From assembly GCA_964503335.1 (NCBI GenBank), contig CAZCZZ010000005.1, forward strand, positions 41,465 through 105,464: a DNA stretch of 64,000 nt, in the 5' to 3' direction. Made by a program: the position numbers and the translations under genes. Below are positions 53,211 to 60,575 of this stretch, in pieces. Positions within the stretch are counted from its first letter, which is position 1; every line of letters begins with the position of its first letter. Under the pieces are notes generated by a model that was not told the DNA's origin, did no database searches, and was given only the letters and a program-made list of their open reading frames with translations. This DNA comes from CAZCZZ01 sp964503335 (GTDB lineage: Bacteria > Verrucomicrobiota > Kiritimatiellia > CAIVKH01).

Positions 53211-55345
53211 GGGCCGGAGCCGACCGCCTCAAGCTTGAGGAACTGGGCGATGGATCCTTCGTTGTAACCGTTGCCGCTGAAGCTGACCGTAATGCCGTTC
53301 GCCGCGATGTCGGCGCCCGTACGGGCCTGCGCCCACAGGTACGTGCCGGGCGTCGTCGATGCGAGGTTGCGGATGTTATAGAGCTTCGTCGGGTTCAGAT
53401 AGATCGCCGCGACGTTTACATTGAACGTGCCGCTCTGGGAGGTCCACGGCGTGAGCGAGACGGCGGCGAGGACCACTTCCTGGTCCGCCACGTCCCAGCC
53501 GAACTTCTCGTACTTGAGCGCGGTGAAGATCTGGCTGTGCGTGCCGCCCGACTTGAGGTCGAGGTAGTACTGGTTCGCCTGGCGCAGCACATTCGCGCGC
53601 TGGCGGCCCTTGTTGATTTCGGCGTAGCGATTCCACAACGCGTTCTTGTCAGCCGACGTGTCATTCCACAGCGTCTGCATGTTGTAGTAGTCGCGGATCT
53701 GCGGGATCCAGCGGTCGTACTCATTGCGGAACTTCGAGAAGCCCCAATGATCGCGGTAGCCGAGTTCCTGGCCCATGAACATCTGCGGCTGGCCGTCAAT
53801 CGCCGCGCCGATGGCGTAGCGCGAGAGGGACCACCACTTGTCGGCCGGGGCGCTCTGGTCGTGATTGATGATGCCGCGCATCACGCCGGCATAACCGTAA
53901 GAGGCCTTGCGGCTGTCGATCTCGGCGCGAACAGACGTCGAGTTGGCGCTGCCACCGATCATCGCCCAGACCCATGAGTCGTTGATGATGTCGAACTGGC
54001 GACCGGCGCGCTTTGACACCGCACCGCCGTCGAGCGATTCCGCCATGAACGCGAGCTCGGGCTTGATGCTTTTCGCCTTGTTGATCAGGTATTCCCACGC
54101 CTGCGGGGGAAGGCCTTGCGCGAAGTCGCAACGGAAGCCGTCGATGCTGTTGTCGGTCTGCTGCAGCCAGTACTTGAAGAAGTAGGCATGGTATTCGGTC
54201 ATCTTGCGGACCTCGGCGGACGCGTTCCAGCTGCCATCGGTTTCGCTGGTCGGGTTGCCGAGCGCGCTGTATGTGCCCCAGAAGAGGTCCACCGCATCGC
54301 ACCACTTGCCGAAGTCATGACGATCCGCGGGGGCCGGGCCGATTTCGCCGGAGTTGTTCGCGAAGTTCGACCAGTCGTAGAAGTTCGCGGTGAGCTGGCA
54401 GCTGTTGCCGCCTGTGTAGCGGGAGTACCAGTTGGGCTTCAGGTAGCGGATCTGGCCGAGCGGATCGTTCGCAAGCACTTCGGGGTTGTCGGGATTGCGT
54501 TCGATCTCGGCATCGGTCGCCGTGTGGTTGAAAATCGTGTCGAACAGGATGCTCACGCCCTTGCTCTCCGCAGCGGCCATGAACGCCTTGAACTCCTGCA
54601 TCGCACTGTCGCGCGTGAACCCGTCGCCGAGGTGCTCGGCGACCTTCCACATGTTCTTGATGGAGTACGGGCTGCCGAGCTGGCCGGCATTTGATCCGTC
54701 GCTCTTGCCACCGATCGGGTGGAACGGCATGAGCCAGAGCGTGTTCACGCCGAGGTTCGTGACGTAGTCGAGGTTGAAGCGGTAGGAATCCATCAGGTCC
54801 GCGAACGTGCTGCGGCTGCCTGCGTCATCACCCGTCGCATCAACCGAGTTGACCTGGACTTCGTACATGATCAGGTCGCGGACGGCGACGTCCGACACAA
54901 CAACCGCTGCGTCACGCTTGCCGTACCAACGCCAGTTGTTGTCGCCGCTCACCTTGTAGCGCGCGGTCAGGCGATAGGCGCCGGTCTTCTGGATGGGGAG
55001 CGTGCAGACATACTTGCCGCCGCCCGCGTTTGTCATCGTGTAGGCGCCGTAGTACGTCGTCGTGTTACCCGGCACAATCGTGGCGGCGTCCGGGGGCGTG
55101 AGCGTCGCGAGGTCGCGCCGGTTCAGGTTGCTGAACAACTCGACCTGCGTGACATTCGCCTCGTTCGGCCAGAACTCGGTCGTGACCACGTCGGTCTGAC
55201 CGGCTGATTCATCAATATAGTAGTGGAACGTCGCATAGTCCGCGACCGCGCCATTCACATTCAGCGCCGGCGCTCCAAGCACCGTCGCCACACCCGTCAT
55301 CGTCACAGCGATGACGCCCATCAACACCCTCATTAGCTTATTCAT
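51602..55345 (-). CDS. Secreted GH13 alpha-amylase-type enzyme with four repeated CBM-like modules
   Basis: About 1,247 residues from ATG 55345 (MNKLMRVLMGVIAVTMTGVATVLG signal peptide, written in pieces: MNKLMRVLMGVIAV / TMTGVATVLG). The GH13 motifs are the same as in the paralogue: DTIFNH, GFRCDFA, MAESLDG and INHDQS. The C-terminal third differs: four modules with VAGTFNGWN...FKFTANGGWAVNFG...DILVNGTL.G.YKFTFNE, interrupted by two calcium-type stretches (DTDADGLPDSWE). These modules resemble starch-binding or isoamylase-N/E-set-type domains. Extracellular alpha-glucan hydrolysis with strong substrate binding is inferred. Candidate operators lie upstream. Confidence 0.9.
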   Translation of the reverse strand: MNKLMRVLMGVIAVTMTGVATVLGAPALNVNGAVADYATFHYYIDESAGQTDVVTTEFWPNEANVTQVELFSNLNRRDLATLTPPDAATIVPGNTTTYYGAYTMTNAGGGKYVCTLPIQKTGAYRLTARYKVSGDNNWRWYGKRDAAVVVSDVAVRDLIMYEVQVNSVDATGDDAGSRSTFADLMDSYRFNLDYVTNLGVNTLWLMPFHPIGGKSDGSNAGQLGSPYSIKNMWKVAEHLGDGFTRDSAMQEFKAFMAAAESKGVSILFDTIFNHTATDAEIERNPDNPEVLANDPLGQIRYLKPNWYSRYTGGNSCQLTANFYDWSNFANNSGEIGPAPADRHDFGKWCDAVDLFWGTYSALGNPTSETDGSWNASAEVRKMTEYHAYFFKYWLQQTDNSIDGFRCDFAQGLPPQAWEYLINKAKSIKPELAFMAESLDGGAVSKRAGRQFDIINDSWVWAMIGGSANSTSVRAEIDSRKASYGYAGVMRGIINHDQSAPADKWWSLSRYAIGAAIDGQPQMFMGQELGYRDHWGFSKFRNEYDRWIPQIRDYYNMQTLWNDTSADKNALWNRYAEINKGRQRANVLRQANQYYLDLKSGGTHSQIFTALKYEKFGWDVADQEVVLAAVSLTPWTSQSGTFNVNVAAIYLNPTKLYNIRNLASTTPGTYLWAQARTGADIAANGITVSFSGNGYNEGSIAQFLKLEAVGSGPYQWQYGSMSVAGTFNGWNLTASPMSKTSNGIWTATLTANNASAARFKFVANGSWAVNFGEGNQSDKDLPIQGQTAEQNSATDILVNGTLNGDYKFTFNEQTKAYTMEYTGGGIVDTDADGLSDAWEIQYFGNLSQGPNGDPDGDGKSNMTEYLAGWNPTVPNYLTNYSSMTVAGTFNGWNAALNNMTQTGDYTWQATLSVTNASAVRLKFTANGGWAVNFGESNQTDKDLPVAGQTAELGNGDILVNGTLTGNYKFTFNEQTRAYTIESLVVDTDADGLPDSWEILYFSNLAQGPNDDPDADGKTNLQEYLAGSNPTVKAFSSQYTSMTLAGTFNGWNAALNNMTLVADKLWEVQLTLTNASATRFKFTANGGWAVNFGTSGQQDFNPNMEGLTQPGSSDILVNSVMNGTYKFTYNELTGTYQVTKVTAFSSAYSKVAIVGTFNGWNSAVSNLQLVGDGEWQGVVTITGSNVRFKFIANGGWAINWGEQNQSLFTVPMAATAELGNFGDITVSHPMSGNYVIGFNEATRQYSVFQ

Positions 55346-55392
55346 GCTTCGTATTCCCCGATTCCCTATACGGCGTGACAACCACACCACCA

Positions 55393-55441
55393 GTTAAGCG
55401 TTTTACTATACCCTGGGTCTTCGTTCTGTAAAGCGTTTTAC
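55393..55441. promoter_or_regulatory. Pair of candidate LacI-type operators of amylase gene 2
   Basis: GTTAAGCGTTTTAC (55393-55406) and the perfect palindrome-like GTAAAGCGTTTTAC (55428-55441), 35 bp apart. Same core as upstream of the paralogous amylase gene. Confidence 0.6.
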
Positions 55442-55495
55442 CTATCTTTTTATTAAAACGTGTAATTGCTTTAAGGCGTGGCGTTTATGCAAGCC

Positions 55496-55542
55496 TTCCA
55501 ATCCTTGGAACTCTTGACCGGGAAGATTTCCAAGGGTTGGAA
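55496..55542. repeat. Paired palindrome TTCCAANNNTTGGAA x2
   Basis: TTCCAATCCTTGGAA (55496-55510), a 17-bp spacer, and TTCCAAGGGTTGGAA (55528-55542). It lies in the 306-bp divergent region between amylase gene 2 and lepB. With the operators it accounts for the recognisable content there. Confidence 0.82.
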
Positions 55543-55651
55543 GTCGGGGAAACGGACGTTGAGCATGCTTTTGGCGTGGGATGAGAGCTGACCGCTGGTC
55601 GGCTGCAACACGGGCGATTTGCATGAAAGCTGCTTTGAGGTATCGGATACC

Positions 55652-56194
55652 ATGAAGTTTCGACGTTCACTGATCGGGATGAAGTTTGTGAGGACGGAGC
55701 GCCGTCGCAGTATTGTGATCGGCTGCGCGCTGCTTTGGACCGTTCTCGCTGCGATCTTCCTGTCGCATCACGTGATCGGTTCGGGGATCGTATCGGGCGA
55801 AAGTATGGCCCCCACCCTTGCCGAGGGTGACCGCTATCTCATTCACCGCTGGCTGATGCGAATCCGTGATCCGGTTCCGGGCGACATCGTCGTGCTGCGC
55901 GATCCCTCCATCGATGAGCTGGCCGTGAAGCGCGTCGTCGCCGGACCCGGCGCGCGGATCCAGATCATTGAAGGACGGCTCATCGTGGACGGACATCCCC
56001 TCGCCGAGGAATCCGGCAACGCAGGCAAGTGGACCGGCCCCGGCTTCCTGAAGAGCGCTGTCTACGAAATCGCCCCCGACTGCTTTTTCGTCATGGGCGA
56101 CAACCGCACCAACAGCTACGACAGCCGCCACTACGGCGCCGTCGAGAAATCCGACATCTACGGCTACGTCCTCCCCGCCGTGACCTGGCCGTAG
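55652..56194 (+). CDS. lepB: Signal peptidase I
   Basis: A 180-residue protein from ATG 55652. One N-terminal membrane helix (IVIGCALLWTVLAAIFLSHH), then box B with catalytic Ser (SGESMAPTL), catalytic Lys in LAVKRVVAGPG, and box E GDNRTNSYDSRHYG. It cleaves signal peptides of exported proteins, of which this window encodes many. It is compact, like the shorter Gram-positive-type enzymes. It is a single-gene unit. Confidence 0.93.
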   Translation: MKFRRSLIGMKFVRTERRRSIVIGCALLWTVLAAIFLSHHVIGSGIVSGESMAPTLAEGDRYLIHRWLMRIRDPVPGDIVVLRDPSIDELAVKRVVAGPGARIQIIEGRLIVDGHPLAEESGNAGKWTGPGFLKSAVYEIAPDCFFVMGDNRTNSYDSRHYGAVEKSDIYGYVLPAVTWP

Positions 56195-56202
56195 TCCCAC
56201 CA

Positions 56203-56283
56203 GTTCACCGCCGAGTCGCAGAGTTCACAGAGCTAGATCTGAAAAGATCGTCGTCTTTGCGTCCTCCGCGCCTCAGCGGCGAA
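56203..56283. repeat. TTCACCGC.GAGTCGCAGAG-type palindromic repeat
   Basis: TTCACCGCCGAGTCGCAGAG (56203-56222) and a degenerate complement (TTTGCGTCCTCCGCGCCTCA then GCGGCGAA, ending 56283). I recall this type of sequence as a common intergenic repeat in many bacteria. It lies between lepB and the convergent gene at 56319. Confidence 0.6.
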
Positions 56284-56318
56284 TGCGATTTGCGAATGAG
56301 CAACCGACCCACTGCTCT

Positions 56319-59300
56319 CTACTCCGACTCGACCGTCCGGAAAAACGTCGGCGTCGATTGCATTTCAAGGCCTCCGATCACCGATTCTGCAGCCTCGACG
56401 ACCACATTCGTCGCGGTTGTCCACTCCGACAGGTCTTCGCTCTGCTCCACGCGATACGTGCGTCCAGGAACACCGCGGATCACGAGGTCCTGTCCGTTCG
56501 TTCCGCGCCGGAGGCTCACGCTGCGTTCGCTCTTGAATCGGTAGGCCCACACCTTGCGCCCCGATGCATAGTCGGTGATGAAGAGGTAGATGTTGTTGAC
56601 CGGATCGTAGTCGAGTGCGTGATAGGCCTGCGTTCCGATCGGGCCGGGCTGTCCGTTCGCGCTCACATTCATCGCGTGCTTCGACCAGACGCGACGCACC
56701 GGGTCAAAGGTGTGGAACGCGCCGTTGTGCACACCGCCGCCGATGACGCGGTTCACCGGGTCATACGCCCATCCGGTTTCCGGCGTCGCCGGCAGCGGTC
56801 CCGTCAGGTTGGCAAGTTCCATGAACGTTGATTGAAAGAAGTTCGTCCGGTTCAGCGTCAGCTCGAATACGTTACCGTTGGAGTTGTTGATGTAGTACAT
56901 GCGATCCGTCGGCGGGAAGTAGACGAGGTTCTTCGCGTACCCCATGCGGTTGGCCACCTGCGCCGCGAACTGTGGAAAAACCTGCTGCGCGCTCATGCCC
57001 GCCGGATCGTATAGCCACAACCCGTATTCGCTGACGAGGGCAACCTGACCTGACACCGGGTCGGGTTCCGCCGAGGAGAGACTGCTCCACGACGTGGCGG
57101 AGACAGGACTGAACATCCACGCCGTGCTGTCCGGGTCGTAGTGCGCAACGCGGCTCGGTATGTAGAACGGATCGTTCGGCACAGAGCACTCGCCCGCGCC
57201 GATGGCGCCCGAGAGCAGCAGCAGGTCGCCGCTCGCCGGGTCCATCGCGAGCTCGTCGTAGGTGTGGCGCGCAATCGGATGCCCCGTCGCAAGCCACGCT
57301 CCATTCGTCCTGTCCACCTGGTTCGAGTCGGACATGACCGAACACGGCGTCGAGGTGTACGCGGAACGCCACGTGAGGTTCGACGTGCTGAACACATCCA
57401 CATCGGTGCGGAACGTCGCGGCGTGTCCACCACCGAACATAAGGAACTGATGGCGCTGCGGGTCATAGATCAACCGGCTGTAGTCGGTGATCGTTCCGCA
57501 GTTCGATCCACCGACAGGGTTCGTGCACGTGTAGCTGCCGAGATTGATCGCCGTGTTGTCGGGCAGCCCGACGAGCAGGGGATGCGCTGTAAATGCATTC
57601 GTTGAAGAGGCCTCAACCGTCCGCGGGAGAATGGCGAATTTCGGACTCGTTGTGGCGAACAGATGCTTGAGCGGTTTCTGTGCGTAATAGAAGTCCCACG
57701 CATCGGCGCCCGAAAAGCCGTCAGCCTCCACATCATACAGGAAGCTCAACGCGCCGAGCGCGATGAATCCGTAACCGTTGTCGGCCTCGGCCGACATCGT
57801 CCAGTTGGTCGGGACATCGGCGTAGAACGACGTGACATCAGGCCACGACGAAATCCACGAAGCGTTCGAGGCCGCGATGGTCGGATAACGATACGCCTCC
57901 ACCAGGTACGGATTGGAGGCCGGATTCAGGAGCTGGTGGATCACGCGCCTGCCCATGAACCCGACCAGCGGGAACGCCGGGAAGCCGAACTGCCGGGCCA
58001 TGCCCAACGAACAAAGGAGGAAGTGGTCCTCCCACGGCGAGCCGCCGCCGAAAAGCGATCCATCCAACTTCAGCGGCGGCTGAACAAGCCCCGCGCCCCG
58101 GTCCTGCCAGAAGCCGAGCGGCGACGGACCGCTCGCATGCACCCGATTGGATGCTCCCCAGCCCCAGTGCTTCTGCCGCGAGGGATCGCTGATCGGGAGT
58201 TGATGCTCCCCTTCCCACTTCGCGAGATTGTTCAGGACCTTGTCGGTGAAATAGTCCTTCTCCGGCCAGCCGTCCGGCGTGATGAACGCGGCGTACAGAC
58301 AAGTGCGAAGCGCCCACGCGTCGCCGCGCACCTGACCGTTGAAGTATCCCGCGTCGCCCTGCCTTGCAAACGTTCCTCCGTAAGCGCCGTTGTTGGCGCC
58401 GAGCGCGTACGACGCCCAGAAGTGAAGCTCCTCGAGATAGTGATGCCGGCCACTGATCAGGTAGGGAAGATACGCGGCATCCGGCATGTGGCTCGTCGAT
58501 ACGGCCCAACCGTCCTTCGTGATATCGGCATGCCATATCCGATCCGCAGGCTGGATCTCGTACCACGGTAGGTCGTCGAAATGCATCGTCCGACGGGCAT
58601 TGATCGACACGACGCGTCCGACGGTCGCGACGGATCCCGTGAACGGCGCGTCGAAGAAATCGCCCGACCCCGCCATCGTATCGGCCTCGCGGAAGTGCAC
58701 GGGCACACGCCCCGCCTGATCCGCATTGCCCAACGAGCACTCGAGCAGGTGCTCGTTCATCGACATGAGGTAGATCGTGTCCCACGTATTCATGAGCCCG
58801 ACCCAGTCATGCTGGCCCGCCGCGGTCAGGGCCTTTGAGTATAGTCCACTGCCCGGAAGCGACTTGTCGGCCGCGTTCCACGCGTTCGAGTACGACGCGA
58901 GCAACGCATTGGAGAGCGTGATCGACGTGTCGTAGTTCGGGATCGCCATGGTCGTTTTGAGGTACGGCAGGTTGTGGTCGAAACGCAGCGAAGGTGGAGC
59001 GCCGTTGATCCAGAATCGACGATGCCAGCGCGAACGTCCGATGTGGTTGAAGAAGGGCTGCGCGAGAACGAGAGCGGTGTTTGTTGATCCGGCGGATATC
59101 GCCGCGCTGTAGCTGACGTCGTTCATCGCATTCGAGGAGGCCGACGCGGCCCAGCAATTTTCCAGCGCCGCTCCGACACTGACTCGACCGTCCGACGGGT
59201 AGAACCACGCCTCGATGATCGGATGCAGGGTCTTGCGACCGTCGCCGAAGTCCACGTCGTGCGCTCGCGCCGCGCTGCGATCCTCAAGGATCACCGCCGT

Positions 59301-59786
59301 GACGAGCGGCCCCTTCAACCAGTATCGGATATTTCCCGCAGCCAGCATATCGCGCGCGCTGATGGTCCGCGTCACCGCACCGGTCAAATGCAGTTTCACC
59401 TCAAAATTGAAGTTCGCCGCGAGCATGCCGGCCACATCGAGCTCATCCCCGTTGTTTCCGGAGGGCTGGTTGGTGAACGCGACGACGACGGATGATCCCG
59501 CTGCAAGATTCGTGATCATGAAGGACACGATCGCGTGCTTCAGGGATCCATCCGGCCAGCGGTTCTTGACGTCGCACTGGGTCAGTACGGGCGAACCGAC
59601 GACAGCACGAGCATATTGCGGAATCTCAGACGGTCGAAAGACACGCGAAATCGTCACCACCCGGTTGCTTTGAAGCGCTCCGGACGTGTTGTGTAGCGTG
59701 ACGGAATCCAGCACAGCGGCGTCCGTGTTTGCGGACAGGAAAGAGGCCAGCACCAGCGCGAAGCGAACGGCAGTTGTCCTTATCAT
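56319..59786 (-). CDS. Large secreted protein: lyase-like toroid plus propeller-like region
   Basis: About 1,155 residues from ATG 59786 (an upstream in-frame TTG gives three more codons). Signal peptide VRFALVLASFLSANTDAA. The N-terminal part (SNRVVTISRVF, WPDGSLKHAIVSF) resembles beta-rich domains found before helical toroids in exo-acting polysaccharide lyase-like proteins. Residues about 320-720 are helix-rich with many Trp/His (RIWHADITKDGW, KHWGWGASN). Residues about 760-1080 contain kelch-like repeats (YDPQRHQFLMFGGGH, YDPVNRVIGGG, DYDPVNNIYLF). A C-terminal domain has GVPGRTYRVEQSEDLSEW. No catalytic site can be named. A palindrome upstream resembles the amylase operators. Confidence 0.65.
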   Translation of the reverse strand: MIRTTAVRFALVLASFLSANTDAAVLDSVTLHNTSGALQSNRVVTISRVFRPSEIPQYARAVVGSPVLTQCDVKNRWPDGSLKHAIVSFMITNLAAGSSVVVAFTNQPSGNNGDELDVAGMLAANFNFEVKLHLTGAVTRTISARDMLAAGNIRYWLKGPLVTAVILEDRSAARAHDVDFGDGRKTLHPIIEAWFYPSDGRVSVGAALENCWAASASSNAMNDVSYSAAISAGSTNTALVLAQPFFNHIGRSRWHRRFWINGAPPSLRFDHNLPYLKTTMAIPNYDTSITLSNALLASYSNAWNAADKSLPGSGLYSKALTAAGQHDWVGLMNTWDTIYLMSMNEHLLECSLGNADQAGRVPVHFREADTMAGSGDFFDAPFTGSVATVGRVVSINARRTMHFDDLPWYEIQPADRIWHADITKDGWAVSTSHMPDAAYLPYLISGRHHYLEELHFWASYALGANNGAYGGTFARQGDAGYFNGQVRGDAWALRTCLYAAFITPDGWPEKDYFTDKVLNNLAKWEGEHQLPISDPSRQKHWGWGASNRVHASGPSPLGFWQDRGAGLVQPPLKLDGSLFGGGSPWEDHFLLCSLGMARQFGFPAFPLVGFMGRRVIHQLLNPASNPYLVEAYRYPTIAASNASWISSWPDVTSFYADVPTNWTMSAEADNGYGFIALGALSFLYDVEADGFSGADAWDFYYAQKPLKHLFATTSPKFAILPRTVEASSTNAFTAHPLLVGLPDNTAINLGSYTCTNPVGGSNCGTITDYSRLIYDPQRHQFLMFGGGHAATFRTDVDVFSTSNLTWRSAYTSTPCSVMSDSNQVDRTNGAWLATGHPIARHTYDELAMDPASGDLLLLSGAIGAGECSVPNDPFYIPSRVAHYDPDSTAWMFSPVSATSWSSLSSAEPDPVSGQVALVSEYGLWLYDPAGMSAQQVFPQFAAQVANRMGYAKNLVYFPPTDRMYYINNSNGNVFELTLNRTNFFQSTFMELANLTGPLPATPETGWAYDPVNRVIGGGVHNGAFHTFDPVRRVWSKHAMNVSANGQPGPIGTQAYHALDYDPVNNIYLFITDYASGRKVWAYRFKSERSVSLRRGTNGQDLVIRGVPGRTYRVEQSEDLSEWTTATNVVVEAAESVIGGLEMQSTPTFFRTVESE

Positions 59787-59796
59787 GAAGGACAAC
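59773..59796. promoter_or_regulatory. Perfect 9-bp inverted repeat around the start codon
   Basis: GTTGTCCTT (59773-59781) and AAGGACAAC (59788-59796) enclose ATCATG, which contains the start codon of the gene ending at 59786. In mRNA the AUG would sit in the loop of a hairpin, which could affect initiation. Confidence 0.45.
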
Positions 59797-59807
59797 GTAA
59801 CCGCATG

Positions 59808-59826
59808 GATGTAAAAGGTTTACATC
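59808..59826. promoter_or_regulatory. Candidate operator upstream of the lyase-like gene
   Basis: The perfect palindrome GATGTAAAAGGTTTACATC (8-bp arms, AGG centre), 21 bp upstream of the start. It is related to the GTAAA..TTTAC sites of the amylase genes but has a different centre. Confidence 0.5.
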
Positions 59827-59864
59827 ATATTTTTTGAACGGTTCAATGCTGGGATTCGGGGTCG

Positions 59865-60500
59865 CTAAGGAGCTTCATCGACGCTCGCGGGAGCGGTCCA
59901 AGCTGATTCCGACTCCTCAGGAATCTCTTCGATCACGGTTTCGGCAGCCGCGTCTTGGACGACTTCAGGCGTTTCCGCTGACTCTTCCGCGGTCACCTCT
60001 GCAGCGGGTGCGGGAGATACGACCCTGGGGGGAGACACATAGTTTGGATCGTTGTGCCAGTGACCGTGTTCTTCCGACCACACTTTGCCCTCGGGCACGG
60101 GTCCGTCCGGCTGGGGACCCGGCGTGTATCGACTGGCGGTCGTGGCCGGCATGGTCGCTGAATCGGCGGCCACGATGTTGTGCCAATGGCCGTGTTCAGG
60201 CGACCAGACCTTACCTTCGGGAACGGGTCCCGGCGGCTGGGGGTGCAAGTCACCCGCGGCAAGCATTCCCGGCGCAGCCGTCTCCGCTGCCATCGCAGGG
60301 ACAACTGTCGCAGCGCGCTTCTGTTTGCTGTCGATCAGGGCTGCGCCCGCACCGACAACGAGCAGGCCCACGAAGACCGCCGCATAGAATTGCTTCCCGC
60401 GCCGCGGCCTGCTCTTCATGTCCTTCTCCATGCAGCACTGCTTGTACTTCTTCCCGCTACCGCACGGACACAGATCGTTTCGTCCCACTCGTTTTTGCAT
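59865..60500 (-). CDS. SEC-C motif protein with membrane anchor and duplicated VPEGKVWS.EHGHWHN motif
   Basis: A 211-residue protein. Residues 1-25 form a SEC-C zinc motif (VGRNDLCPCGSGKKYKQCC), followed by a basic stretch and one membrane helix (FYAAVFVGLLVVGAGAALI). The outer part has two copies of GPVPEGKVWSxEHGHWHN and a Pro/Glu/Ala-rich tail. SEC-C domains bind zinc and proteins, as in SecA. The topology places the zinc motif in the cytoplasm and the His-rich repeats outside. No function is known to me. Confidence 0.72.
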   Translation of the reverse strand: MQKRVGRNDLCPCGSGKKYKQCCMEKDMKSRPRRGKQFYAAVFVGLLVVGAGAALIDSKQKRAATVVPAMAAETAAPGMLAAGDLHPQPPGPVPEGKVWSPEHGHWHNIVAADSATMPATTASRYTPGPQPDGPVPEGKVWSEEHGHWHNDPNYVSPPRVVSPAPAAEVTAEESAETPEVVQDAAAETVIEEIPEESESAWTAPASVDEAP

Positions 60501-60575
60501 GATGCAAGGCCCCCGTCTGGTTGTGTCGGAAATCTACGACGGATGACCACGCCATGGCGAAATCAAAAGCAGCTC

